Source of the DNA: Sitta carolinensis
Lineage: Eukaryota; Chordata; Aves; Passeriformes; Sittidae
Length of the DNA stretch: 64,000 bases
NCBI GenBank assembly: GCA_032173965.1
Contig: CM063285.1
Span: 21,735,660 to 21,799,659, forward strand
Direction: 5' to 3'
Part shown: one piece after another, positions 28,164-44,940 of the stretch
Numbering within the stretch: the stretch's first letter is position 1
Layout: each line of letters begins with the position of its first letter
Notes under the pieces: generated by a model
Told to the model about the DNA's origin: nothing
Database searches by the model: none
The model's input: only the letters and a program-made list of their open reading frames with translations
Translations under genes and position numbers: made by a program

Positions 28164-29917
28164 GTTTGTAAGGCTATGTGTACAAGAATAGCCATCAATG
28201 TCTGTCAGCTTTATCATAATGGCTCTTGGACTAACAGTTTTACAGATACATGGACTCCTCATGGCAATTGTTGAATGGAACAACAAAAACAAAGTATTTT
28301 CTAGTAGTACTGTGGGCTTGTTATGTTTAGCAAGGAGGAATTTATGCTTGACTTTTCAACAAGTAGCCTTCTCTCCTGTGATTTAAAAATATAATTATGT
28401 TTACGTTTCATGCATATTCTTTCATCTAAATTGACTGACCGAACTGCTTCTTAAGCACTTAACTTCCTAAACTAGTAATAAATGATGTTTCTAAAGTGCT
28501 AGAAAAGGGAAAGTTTGTTTTCTTTAAGGATATTCCATGTAAATATGCTTAATAAAATTATTGACATTCACCAGAGCTTGATCCCAAAACAACAAACATT
28601 ATGAGCCATCTTTTTAATATGAATAACTTTGATTCTTAATTTCATGCATGAGGTACTTTAATTAAGGTGCTAGTCAAGAAAATTTATTATGCATTTTAGG
28701 GTGATGACTCAGTCAAGGAACGTATAATGCATTAATCCATAATTAACAAATGGAAGTAAATAGTAACCCTGTTATATAGATTCTGGTGTGTATTTTGTTA
28801 TAAACAAAAATAAGAATTTCCTTTCTTATACAAGGTTTATTTATTTTTTAAATTACTGTTGAAATGTTGAAAGTTCTCATGTGGCTATTTATAGTTAAAT
28901 AAGTCAAACCTTATTGAAGTTTTTATTAAACTGATTCTCATGAAGTCTTTAAAAATATGCACAGGTTCTTTATATTTGGTTGTACATCTCCCTCTCGTGG
29001 CAGTGAAGCAGGAGCTGTCCTCAGATTGGTGTGGCATTTTACTACTTTGAAATCTCTCTCTGTAGAGGTTCTGTAACTTTATTTGAAACCTTTGCCCCTT
29101 AGCCAAAGCACACCTGCTTTTATATGGTTGCCTTAAAATTTAAATACGTTTTATAATAAGATTCAATTTAGTACTGCTCTTCTCATTTAGAATATCTTGA
29201 TCCTGTAGACAGAGTGTGACAGTAGATTCAATATACCCCAAGATTAAAACCAGTAACCAAACTTAACCTACATTAAAGAGTACTGAGAGAGAAGCTAGGG
29301 AAAACTATGCATTCTGAAGGCATTTCCTTAATGAAAACCAAAACTTATTTTAGAGAATCAATTTAAAGAAAAAATTTTGCAAAAATTCTCATTGCTGCCA
29401 TTTCAGTGAACAAGACTGACAGACACAATGAAAGATTCAAGTAAAGTTTAAGTTCCTTCTTTACCCTGAAGTTATTTAGAGGAACTTGAAACAAGTGCAA
29501 ACATTCCTTGTGGCTTCCAGATAAATCTACAGGTGCTGTGACTCTCTCTACAATGAGATCTGTAATTCACAGCCAGGGCATGAGGCAATGGGGAAAAGCC
29601 CAGTCTTGGGGGAAGACACCACTGAAAACTCTGATACTGCTGGTAATTTTACTCTTCCTTAGTCCAAGCATGCCATATGAGAATAAGCCTATCCTGTAAG
29701 ACCCTCAGTGAAACAGAGGTTGGTTTTGTCCCCATAGAGATCTAGGAAGGAATAGGGGTGATTGACTCAGCTCTTGATGCCTCAGGAGTTTTTTCTCCCA
29801 CATGATCCCTTCTTATTCTCAAGCACATGGGAAGTAAACATACCTATATAAAGCTTGATATGCAATCTCCTGAATCTACTCGTCTCCCTTCTCTTTGTGT
29901 TCCCTTTCCTCATTTAG
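28164..29917 (+). other. CPE intron 2 (1754 bp)
   Basis: Donor GTTTGT is atypical at positions +3 and +4. The acceptor is CCTTTCCTCATTTAG. The content is AT-rich with no repeat or gene recognised. Confidence 0.93.
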
Positions 29918-30085
29918 CCTGGCGAACTGAAAGACTGGTTTGTTGGTCGAAGCAATGCCCAAGGGATAGATCTAAACCGCAATTTTCCTGATCTTGATAG
30001 AATAGTTTACGTTAATGAGAAAGAAGGTGGCCCGAACAACCATCTTCTGAAGAACATGAAAAAAGCTGTGGACCAGAATCCCAAG
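29918..30085 (+). CDS. CPE: CPE exon 3 (substrate-binding NRNFPD motif)
   Basis: This 168-nt, 56-codon exon in phase 0 runs from [16 protein letters not shown] to [12 protein letters not shown]. It contains [11 protein letters not shown]; in the M14 fold the Asn-Arg pair of this motif binds the substrate C-terminal carboxylate. [14 protein letters not shown] follows. It is flanked by CATTTAG and the strong donor GTAAGT. Confidence 0.97.
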
Positions 30086-31022
30086 GTAAGTAGGGGCTGG
30101 ATGGTGGTCACTGACATGCTCATCTCTTCCTATTTATGTAAGCAAACAGCAGAGACCCCTAAGAGCTGTGCGTATGGTCTTCATTCTTCATGTTGTTCTG
30201 AATATTTTGTTTCTTCTTTGATGCTTCTTGAGTTTTTTGCTCAAAATGGATTGCGGTAGTAGACTCTTTTGATCTGTCTTAATCCTTAGACAATTCCTCA
30301 GTCAAAAGATATTTCTTTTTTTTGTATAGCCTTCTCTCTTGATTTTAAGCTGATTTTCCAAATATTCTGCATTTTGACCATTGCCAGAAATTCACTTGTG
30401 TATTAATTGTGCTTAATTATATTGCTTGCTAGCTAGCTATTCTCATGTACAGCGCATGCATTTTTTATTTTTTTTTTTTTAGGTTTAAGCCTTTAATATG
30501 CAGCTGTATATCTGGAGGGACTTTTTATCTTCTTGTGTTTACTCCCAGAGGAAGTTCTAGAAAATCGAGTGTTGTGACTGCAGTCCCATAGGACTGTGTC
30601 CTTAATAACTGTGTTCTGTCTTCAAATTCAAAATATTAATAAAATAATTTTACTTTCTGTGCAGAGAAAAGACTGCACTAACATTTATTTTTATTTACTT
30701 TATTTTCCTTTGTTTAAAATTGAGTAGGCTATTTTATCCATAATGGGAAGAAGTAAAAGATTGAGATTGCTTTTTTTTGTAGTCTTATTCTGAGACAGCT
30801 GACACCAGCTGTATAAGTTTTTGACTTATATTAATTCACTTAATATAATTATAAATCTAATGTAAGGACTGATTTAATTCTCTCTGAAGCCAGAATAAAA
30901 TTGCTGTTCACTTAACTGTCTTGCACAGTGTATGTGGTAATAATTAAGCCCACTGTAGTTAATTGAATGTTTCTGCATTGGAGTATCGTTTTGTAACTGC
31001 TGGTAATGCTATTTTGTTGTAG
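30086..31022 (+). other. CPE intron 3 (937 bp)
   Basis: Bounded by GTAAGT and TTTGTTGTAG. Runs of T occur near 30463-30480. The short frame that continues from exon 3 into this intron is simple read-through. Confidence 0.93.
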
Positions 31023-32169
<1,147 letters not shown>

Positions 32170-32352
32170 GCAGCGCTCATGAGTACAGCTCCTGCCCGGA
32201 TGATGCTATTTTTCAAAGCCTGGCTCGAAGTTATTCCTCTTTTAACCCTGCCATGTCTGATCCAAACAGACCACCGTGTCGTAAAACCGATGATGACAGC
32301 AGCTTTGTGGATGGAACCACTAATGGTGGTGCATGGTACAGTGTCCCAGGAG
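32170..32352 (+). CDS. CPE: CPE exon 5 (substrate-pocket region)
   Basis: This 183-nt exon completes Gly, then gives 60 codons from [20 protein letters not shown] to [10 protein letters not shown], and one base of the next Gly. It includes the [20 protein letters not shown] loop and the [14 protein letters not shown] segment (finished in exon 6) that lines the basic-residue pocket in CPE-type enzymes. The acceptor is CCTCCCTAG and the donor GTGAGC. The short plus-strand frames running past 32352 are intron read-through. Confidence 0.97.
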
Positions 32353-35300
32353 GTGAGCCCACCCCTTGGGAGTCCATGTCACTGGCTAATCTGAGCTTGA
32401 GTTATGTTATCCACAACTTTTGGTCTGGGTTGGCCAAATCAAAGGCCCACCACACTCAGCACAGTACATCTATAAAATCCGATAAAGCTCACTGTGATAA
32501 CTATTAAAATGCTCCTTTTTATTGCTTTTTCTACAGTGTTTCTTCAGGCTACAGGTCATTGCAAATAAATAGTTCTATAGTGGGCAAGTGATAGCTCTGC
32601 TATAATGAAATATTAGGGCAGCTTTTTGGGGGGTGAGGGGTGTTAAGAGAAGAGTGAAAAATCCCTTGACCAACGCTCATTAGAGCAGGCTGCTGATAGT
32701 TCATTTGAAGTTCAATAACAAAGGCATCCAAGCTGAAGGAAGTGGGGAAACCTTGTTGCCTGATTTTGCAGTGTTTCAGAAAATGGGAGTTTGGCCCTGG
32801 ATTTTAATGGGAACAAAACCAGACATGAAAATACTTGTATATGCATCTCCATACTTTATGGCTTGGTTAGTGCCTGGTTCCTGCCCAGGTGCTGTTTCCC
32901 TAGACTTGGTAGAGCCTTCTGTGCTAAGGAGCAGCTGAGTTACTATGGGCATGTCCAGACTAATTTTCCAGAAGTCCAGGAGAGTAGCCTGAAATGAGAC
33001 ATTAATTCAATTGAGACATTTAGACATTTCATTCCTTTCTGTTAAGAATTTTGATATCTTTGTAAACTGAGCCAAACAGGTCTTGGGATATCTAAATCCT
33101 AGTGTTCTGCCTCTACTAAACTTGGAATGAAAACTGAGCTGAAGATTTCTAAGCCAGCTTGTGTTGGAGTGATTTGCGTGTGTTTTGCCTTTGTTGATTT
33201 ATGCTGCATAAGTTGAACACACATAACTGTTTCATTCTTTGCTTTTCTCTTGATATTCAATTACAGTCTCTGAATGAATTTTAAATTTTTACCTGAAGTG
33301 AGTAGGAATCTCTCAAAGCATTAGACAGCCTAAATGGCAGCCTAACTCTGCTTCTTTTACAGTAAAGGTGGTACTAAAATAAGAAAATATTTAAGCTCCT
33401 GTAAAGAAGTTAGAACAAGGGCTGGTAGTGCTCACACAGCCAGTGATCACCAGGAGCTGAGTATGAAGCAAAATACTGAAATTTCTGAATGTAACTAAAA
33501 CCCCAAAATATCTCTTTGTGTGAGGCTTTTCAGACTTTGAATTGGAACCATTAAAACACCCTTGAAAGCTGAAGTTTGCAAAAGCTGGAAAAAAAAAGAA
33601 AGAACAAAATATTGAAAAAAATTTAATAGTTAAAATTTGTTTCAATTCAGTTAAAATTTATCTTAATGAAATGTTGAATATTAGCTATAGAAATATGAAT
33701 ATATTTAACTTCAACATATTTCTCCTTAAGAAAATACTATTAAAAGCAGTTTTCCTATTGTTTTGATGAAATGGTTTGATTCTGATTAAACTGTATATGG
33801 CAAAGACACAATTTTCCATTGGAAAAGTTTTTGGAAAGTTTGATTTCCTCTTTTTGGATCTTATTTTAAGTTAGACTCTTAATTCCCCAAGTGAGGCCTT
33901 TCTTTTTCTCATCCTTGTACAGACATTAATAGGCAAGAATCCTAGTGCTAAGCAGGATCTATCATCCTAAAATAGTACAGCTAATAAAAAATAGAGAGAC
34001 AACAATGTACTTTGGACCATACAGATTGAATCTGTTCTTGATTTGTTGGGGTTTTTTAAGTGTAGAAATCAGCTGGCAAGCTGTGATTTTTGAACAAAAG
34101 CTCTGTGGTAGTGTTTGCTGACTTAAAAAAACCCAAATACAATTCAGTGAGAACAATTCTGCTCTTTCTATGTGTAGTGCTAAGGAAAATAACTAAACAG
34201 TGCTCAGTTCAAGTGAAAATTTTCTGGGAAGTTTTAATCTGAAAAGTTCCATCTGAAAACCAAAATGTGGCAATTTATTTTTTGATGTTATCAGCAATCT
34301 TTTGATGCCCCTATGGTAATGAACTCAAAGTTAACAGCAGCATAAGCTGTTGAAAAGCCATTTATGTTGCTTTAGGGAAAGTATTCCACTGTCCATCCTT
34401 CCAGAGTTAGGAATATATCAGAAGAAACTGTGAAGGCCTTGTCTCCATTGTATCTGCTCCTGTTGGAGCTAAGGTGGTACTTCTCTACCTTTGCACTCTT
34501 GGTTCCTTTGGCTTTTGTCCCTCACTTCCCCTTTCCCCTTTCTTTCTCACTCTCTACTAAAGATTCCTTTCTGCACAGAACACAGCTCCAGTATCCACTC
34601 CTGCCCATTTTCTATTTCTATTCCTGGTCATCTCCTAGGTTCTGCCTTTGACAGTACCTTATCAGACCAAGAGCTCTGACTGAGGAAAGGATGATTTTTC
34701 TTTCTAATTAATTACTATAGGAGCTGCTGCCCTACAGAGCTTATTATGGTGCTCCCAGCTGTGCAACATCAATTCTTTTCCCATATAACTGACCCTCAGG
34801 GACTGGTACCTTCTGTAAAAGACAGGTGGGCCAGCAGCCATCTTCCCTGGTTTTTTGGTCTGCAGGAGTAGTATAGGGATGGCTTAATGTGACTGTGGGT
34901 TGTTTTTCATGTCTTTCTGAATACCTGGATTATTTCAGTAGGAAGGCTGAGCATCTGTGGCAGAGACATCTGGTAACAGTCCTTGGCTCTAACTGGAAGT
35001 AAGGAGAAACCCTCCATTGCATTCATGTTCTGTCCTTCCCTTTTGTCTGACCTCAGGATTTCCTCACCAACCTCATGCAAGGTGGCAATTCCCCTTTCTG
35101 GCTTTTTGGGTGGAGAGAGTGGATGATGTAGAGGAATATTTGATTCTTTCTTCTCTCCCTTAATTACACTTTCTGTGAAGTTTTCCTCAACATAACTATT
35201 TGGTAGTTACTTCCTTCTGTAGAGCAGGGGTACAGAGAAAAACTCCTCCCAGGAGCACCTCAGTGCTGAGTCTGAGCCCGTGATGCTGTTACGCTGGTAG

Positions 35301-37123
35301 TAGTTGTCATCTGTAATTAGTTGATCCGTGTAGGTTTTTCAGAGGCAGCAAGCAAAGGCAAAGAGGTCATTCTTCTCTGTTCAGAAATGGCTCTTTTAGC
35401 CATCAGACTTTGGGGAGAAACAAGTTTGTACATAAAAACCATGCTGTTTTTACTGAAGGCCTTCTCTCTATCAGCATGTAATTAGTGATTTCACTCATGC
35501 ACAAGAAAGCCAAACTAAATTTGCACAAACAGCTTTAATTTTGGCATTTCCTTAGCTGTTGGCTGTATAACTTTTCAATATCCTTAATGACTTTTCAATG
35601 TACCTTGTGTGTGGAGTACCTATCTGGAACCATAAAGGAGAAGAACAGATAGTAATCAATTACTACCTAGCCACTTGCCTGTTCTGCTTTTTCTGTCATT
35701 ACAGTCACCTGAGTCTAATCAGATTCATGTCATTACAAAAATAGCTTTTCAAAGCAGCTCACCTTGCTGCACTATTAGGCTATTGTTTTAAGTGTCTTTT
35801 TTAATTTTCAGATACACTCAAATCACCCTTGGCAGTCAACTAATTCCTAACTTGGATTCCCAGTTTTGGAAGCAGTGTTAGGGTTTTTTTTGGGATTCAC
35901 TAAACACTAATGTAGGAGGCATTCATGTTCTCCCCATTCAAGTACATCCTGTCCTGCTAAAGGTTACTGTCTTTTCCATCTGTAGAAGCTGAACTTAGTG
36001 CTGTAGCTTGCAGTTCAAAGTCTTAAGTAGTTTTGATGCCCGGATGCCAGGGGCATACCCTGCATTCCACTTTATTTATGAAGCTTGGTGTTCCTTTATT
36101 AAAATGTGAAGAAATTAATTTTTTTCCCATTTTCTAAGCTTACTCTTGTAAGCACTAACATAAAGATGCTAAAGTCCCTCAGTCACTGGAGTAGTGCAAC
36201 AGAGAAGTTTTTGTGTTCTCAGTTTCAAATTCCTACTCATGGTCAGCAATAAAAGGCATTCATTGCTAAATCTCAGTTACATCTGAGGTATCTAAGCCTT
36301 TCTGCTTTTCAGAGAGCAGTTCCTGTTCAAGTATGAGAAAGTTAGTGCTGCACTTTGTCACAGTGAGAGGCTTTGGGAGCGTGGTGATGTGCATGCATGT
36401 GACACATGCCACAGATAGGGCACTTTGGGGACTTGACCAGCGGCAGCGGAGTTGCTGCAATACTGAATAAATCTTTAGAAATGTTTTGGTTTCTTGTGTA
36501 TTGCACCTAATCACCATAGGGAACAGGGAGGTAAAGTGTGCACAACCCAGATTACATATGTGGTAGGCCATACTTTAGATCTTGGCCAGCTTCATCCCAT
36601 TCTGTGTCCCAGAGATTCAGATCATCTCCTGCAGTCCAATGATACAAGAGATGAATCTTTTCAGGAGCAGCACATAGGCCTTGGACAAAGCCAGGCCTTG
36701 GGAAACAAACTATAGGATATGGACATTGTGCACAAAACTGGAAAATATATTGCTTCTTTATTCTGTTCTTGAGAAACTAGGGCATCCCTGAGTAATACTT
36801 TTGTAGGAAAGAGAAAATTTTTGGGAATTGGAACAGTAATCGTCAAGAATTAATGTCACCACAGTAAAATTACATCATGCCCTTGAGCTCCCTGTTCTCC
36901 TCTTCATACAATTTTTCTTTCTTTTAGAAGAAGTACAAAAATCAACAAAAGCAGCATTATCTAGTGTCCAGAACAGATGCATGATAGTCAGCACTACTGT
37001 CAGGATTTTACTCATGACTCCATTGCAGTCTTGCTGTGTATTGCTGAATGATCCATCTAAGAGTTCTGCCTGCTGGAACCATCAGAGCCATCCCTCCCAG
37101 GAGACTTTGCCTTCTGTGCAATC

Positions 37124-37163
<40 letters not shown>

Positions 37164-38548
37164 GAAAAAGGTTTAGAAATTAAAAGGTTCTTTATCTGCA
37201 ACCAGAAAAATCGCAGCGCCTGTCAGCATTTGGGAGTCTTGTTGGTTGGCAGAAAAGAGCCTCTTCACCCTAATGTGTTGGCAAAATGCCACATGACTCA
37301 GTCTGTTTGCTGTCCTTGGGATGTGCCATCAGCTCTCTGGGCAGCTACGGACTGTGAACATCACTGGTGCTTAGTTAGAGAGGCTGCCTCAGGTCTTGTG
37401 TAGCTTGCATGGGGAACACAGGGCTGAACGAGTTAGCTGTCCTAGAAACACTTCTAAATCCCTCAGTGACCTCCATGGGGGTGCTCAACAGGCTTGATAG
37501 CCTCTTTCTTTTCAGTCCTCCATTTGAGAATCCGCTGACTCTGCTAGCTAGACAGACTGGGAAGGCAAGGGATAGTCCTACATCAGCTTCTGCAAAGTAT
37601 ATATTTATAACCCTCCGGGGGACAGCCACTGTCCCTCTCCAGCTGGTTGATCCAGTTACAAAACTGGAAACCTCCCTGGGTTTTGGTTGACCAATTCAAG
37701 CAAATAGCCGATATACCTATGTAGTAAGAGAAGGGGCTCAGAAATGTAAAAGAATGCATATTATCCATCAAGTTTTTATTCCTAGTGATGATGCCACTGT
37801 GCTACTTATGTTTTAAAATTTCAATTACTAAAGTTGCATTTATAGTGACATTTCTCCTCTCTTTCAATGGCTAATATTGATTTTTTTGCAGTGGCATTGA
37901 GTTGGAGAAACCCTATCCACTGAAAAATTTCCATGTCAATAAATTTTATAGGAAGATTTATTTTGTATTTTTTTGGTGGAGAATATTCGCAATCTATGAA
38001 GAAAATCTTGACAAGTAAAATGTTACTAATGTGAAACATTATATTTTCAGGAAAAAAACCCAACACATTTTTGTCTCATCTTTATAAATCTCTTTTCCAA
38101 TGTCACTTTATTATATTTAATTTGCTTTATAATTAATTGTCATTCTTCTTGGCTTACAAGATGAGCATCTTTTTTTGGTTGTTTTTTTAATATGGAAATA
38201 TTTTAGCCATAATCTGAAATAATTTTTTTTCACGAAGAGAAGAAATGTAATTTATATGTCAGCTATCCAAAAATGTGTGAGCTAAAAGTATATAGGTCAT
38301 GTGCAGCATCAAGTAGAAGTACACAGCCTATTTACCAAGGCTTTTCTAAACTAGGGAAGAAAATGTATTTTGGAATTATTTGTCCTGTTGGTTTCTCTGA
38401 TTTATAGCTTCTGAAGTTAAACAGACGGAGTGGGGCTGCATCAATTGTATTTATAGCTGTTCTTTAGTCCCAGAATTTCATGTGTCCACACTTGTTTACT
38501 TCACAGTAATGCAAAATGCATCACTACCTCTCTTTTCTGGCATTACAG
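32353..38548 (+). other. CPE intron 5 (6196 bp)
   Basis: This is the longest complete intron in the window, from GTGAGC to TCTGGCATTACAG. It contains a 34-nt A run at 37127-37160. Several open frames (near 34430, 36266, 36981 and 37409) have no recognisable protein signature. Confidence 0.9.
37127..37160 (+). repeat. Poly(A) run, 34 nt, preceded by ATTAAA
   Basis: A pure A tract in intron 5 directly after AATCATTAAA (variant poly(A) signal ATTAAA at 37123-37128). It could be the tail of an old retrotransposed transcript on the plus strand or simple slippage. The sequence upstream is not recognisable as any gene or SINE. Confidence 0.85.
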
Positions 38549-38688
38549 GAATGCAGGATTTCAATTACCTCAGCAGCAACTGCTTTGAAATCACAGTGGA
38601 GCTTAGCTGTGAAAAATTCCCACCTGAAGAAACTCTGAAGGGCTACTGGGAGGACAACAAGAACGCTCTTATAAATTACATTGAGCAG
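38549..38688 (+). CDS. CPE: CPE exon 6 (catalytic Glu)
   Basis: This 140-nt exon has two bases completing Gly, then 46 codons from [20 protein letters not shown] to NALINYIEQ. The Glu in [12 protein letters not shown] (codon 38599-38601) is the general acid/base that defines active M14 enzymes, so the product is catalytically competent on sequence grounds. The catalytic domain finishes here and the transthyretin-like domain begins in exon 7. The acceptor is GGCATTACAG and the donor GTAACT. Confidence 0.97.
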
Positions 38689-40681
38689 GTAACTCAGAAG
38701 AGGATGGCAAAACTAGTTATTGTGCATAAAGCTTCTAAACTTTTTGCTTTATGAACATCTAATTCAAAATATCATATTAATCCAGATGTTGCTTTAATTC
38801 TTATTTGTCTCTGTGGTGGTAAATTCTGTGTGTATTTTTAAATAAGGGGAAGAAGAGTAGAAAAGAAGGATGAATTTACAGTATAGAATCCTTCTCACCC
38901 TACTTAAGCTGTTGCAGGCATTTAATTTAAATTATGTGTATTGGGTTCCTCAACGAAAAAAAATACAAATTTCCATAGTCTGTGATTGACTTCCCCAGTG
39001 CTGGTGTTTGTGCTCAGAGAGATGGATTGTCCTCTGCAGATATTCCAATGTGTGTGCAGATGGATCATTATGTGGATGTACAGGAACCTGGGCAGCTGGA
39101 TTAGACCATATAGAATTTCTGAAACCCGAATATTGTAGTTTAAAATTACAAATTTATCTGATATCATTAGTGGTTACACACCTGAGGTTGTGAAATGAGA
39201 AACACACTTTGTTAGCAGAGCCGATCAGTTCATAGTCATTTCTTTAAGGACTTAGTTAGGCAGACATGCTTTAGTTGGCCAGAAATCTGAAATATTTACA
39301 TATTTGAAATGTTATGCTGTTCTGTTAAAACAGTATCTGTAGGCTGAGGAAAAAGCTGTACTTGTCTGCAGGTTTTTACCCATTCTTTATGGAATCCTCC
39401 TCAAATTGTTCAGCTCCTCTGCACAAGGGTTTCTTTTCTCTGACTCATGGAAAGCTATGTTGTCACTGCATTTTCAAAATTACTCATGTATAAGATATAA
39501 TTTTGCCAACTTCCTTTGCTCCTGCAGAGCTGCCAGCTTTATCCTTGAAGTTCAGATGGTCTGTTTGGCATTGGTTTTTATCTTCTTGCAGTATAAGATG
39601 ACCCAGGTCTATGCTCCAGCCCCCCTGGGAGTTCTGAGAGCAGTGCAGATATGTAATTTCTGCTTTTCTAAGGCTTCTCCCACAGTGTATATTAGAGGAA
39701 TCTGAACTAAACTATAGCATCTGAATGCACCTTTTAGGTTCATAAAGGGGAACATCAGTATCTCAAAGTAAAACTCAGGATCCAGAAGTCTTTTGAAAGC
39801 ACGTGGAACCTGAGAGAATCCTGAACTTCAAAGTACTTTGCTGCTTTCTTTCCAGGCTCCCAATGAGGTGCATCTCCACATAGATCTCCAGCATCCCCTC
39901 ATCCCCAGCATCGAGAGTTCCCTATTTCTGGACATGAAAAGGCAGTTGATCCTCAGTCTCTTGCTCCAGGAGTTTGCTTTCAGACTGCGCTTAAGATACA
40001 CTGGTCTCTCCACACACTGAGATCATATCAGTGCTTTAATTTCATATATAGTGGGAGCAGACAGATCACAGGGGGGATCTGCTGGGGCTGTTACCTGGAG
40101 CATGAAGGATCAGGGACATGACCCACCACTGCCCTTCTCCCACAGTCCAGGAGGGGAATGTTGTCCCTCTCTCTGGTCCCAGCTCATAGAACTGGGTGTT
40201 TTGGGTGTGCTCAAGCATCTCACAGAGGAATTGCCCACCAAAGTCCAAGTGACTGCATTTACTCTGCTAATGCTTCACCTTTAAGAAATTATGTCATTAG
40301 CTCTACATTCTTACAGCTGATGAAACTTTCAAAAAAAGGTTTCTGTAGGCTGTTCTTTCAAAGCTTTTCTGTGCATTCATTATTCCCCAATACAACAAAG
40401 ATTTGTAAGTCAATGTTTACATATATTATGATTTGTTGTGTATTTCTGAGAATTACTTGCATTGAACAAATATATTATTATAACTACCTGCTGAATTTTT
40501 TTTTCTTCCCTCTCTCTTCCATTATGATATTATTATTTGTCATGATAGTGGTCAGCCTGTAGACTGTGGGGCTCATAGCATGCTTTGTTAGATATACCAG
40601 TAGATATTCCATTGCCAAAAAGTGACACATTTTCTTAAGAATTTTTTATCTACCATTTGTTGTTGACCTTATTTATTTTAG
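38689..40681 (+). other. CPE intron 6 (1993 bp)
   Basis: Bounded by GTAACT and TTATTTATTTTAG. The segment 39838-40290 is less AT-rich than its surroundings and contains an acceptor-like TTTCTTTCCAG ending at 39855. It has open frames on both strands, but none matches a known protein. Confidence 0.9.
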
Positions 40682-40781
40682 ATTCATCGAGGAGTGAAGG
40701 GGTTTGTTAAAGATCTTCAGGGCAATCCAATAGCAAATGCTACAATTTCTGTGGAGGGGATAAGCCATGACGTTACATCAG
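40682..40781 (+). CDS. CPE: CPE exon 7 (transthyretin-like domain, part 1)
   Basis: This 100-nt exon has 33 codons plus one base: [20 protein letters not shown] then [13 protein letters not shown]. The GxVxDxxGxPIxxAxI pattern is typical of the beta-sandwich transthyretin-like domain that follows the catalytic domain in the CPN/CPE subfamily. NAT is a second N-glycosylation sequon. The acceptor is ATTTTAG and the donor GTGAGT. Confidence 0.97.
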
Positions 40782-44375
<3,594 letters not shown>

Positions 44376-44474
44376 GTTGATTTTGAACTGGAGTCATTGT
44401 CTGAAAGAAAAGAAGAGGAGAAAGAAGAGTTGATGGAATGGTGGAAGATGATGTCAGAAACACTAAATTTTTAA
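44376..44474 (+). CDS. CPE: CPE exon 9 (C-terminal amphipathic tail and stop)
   Basis: This exon has 32 codons plus TAA, beginning [20 protein letters not shown] and ending [12 protein letters not shown]. The acidic/basic helix with the WW pair is the conserved C-terminal tail thought to anchor CPE in granule membranes at acidic pH and to interact with the cytoplasmic trafficking machinery. The acceptor is TTTCTCTTAATCAG. The stop is at 44472-44474. Confidence 0.97.
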   Translation, partial: VDFELESLSERKEEEKEELMEWWKMMSETLNF

Positions 44475-44940
44475 ATGAGGATTTTGACTTTACAGCTTTT
44501 AATCTATTATATGTTGACTTAGTATAATGTACTGTGGAAACTCCCTATATTCTAGATTTTGTGCACTTCACAATAATTAACTTTGATTTTTTCAGTCATC
44601 TTTTGATTAATATGATTACAAATAACTACTAGCCTCCTAGGTAGATAAATAAGTTATTAATTTTCTTTCATATTGTTATAGAAAATTTACACTTCTATAA
44701 AAATCAGAAAAAATGAATGAATATGCAGCCTATATGACAGTAAAATCTGTTGTGTATTATTTGCAAGTTCAGAATATGTAGGTAAACACTTGATTTTAAA
44801 AAAAGAAATATGCTGTAGTCAATTACCGATACTGCCAGAAATATTTGACAGTTCATAGTAGTAGACAGTGCTCTTTACTGAGTTCTATAATGGATGTTAC
44901 TGAAAAGATTTATAATAAAAGTGTGTGGTGTAATAATGTT
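44475..44940 (+). other. CPE: CPE 3' UTR (end approximate)
   Basis: AT-rich sequence from the stop codon to just past the first canonical AATAAA. The end is estimated from normal cleavage 10-30 nt after the signal. Further AATAAA words near 46034, 46113 and 47099 could serve longer isoforms. Confidence 0.75.
44914..44919 (+). terminator. CPE: Poly(A) signal AATAAA of CPE
   Basis: Canonical hexamer 440 bp after the stop, followed at once by the GT-rich stretch GTGTGTGGTGTAATAATGTT, which fits a downstream cleavage element. Confidence 0.8.

Noticed and set aside
36981..37403. Plus-strand 140-codon open frame in intron 5
   Set aside because: It is held open by the 34-nt poly(A) run (poly-Lys). 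No similarity to a known protein and no conserved neighbours were seen.
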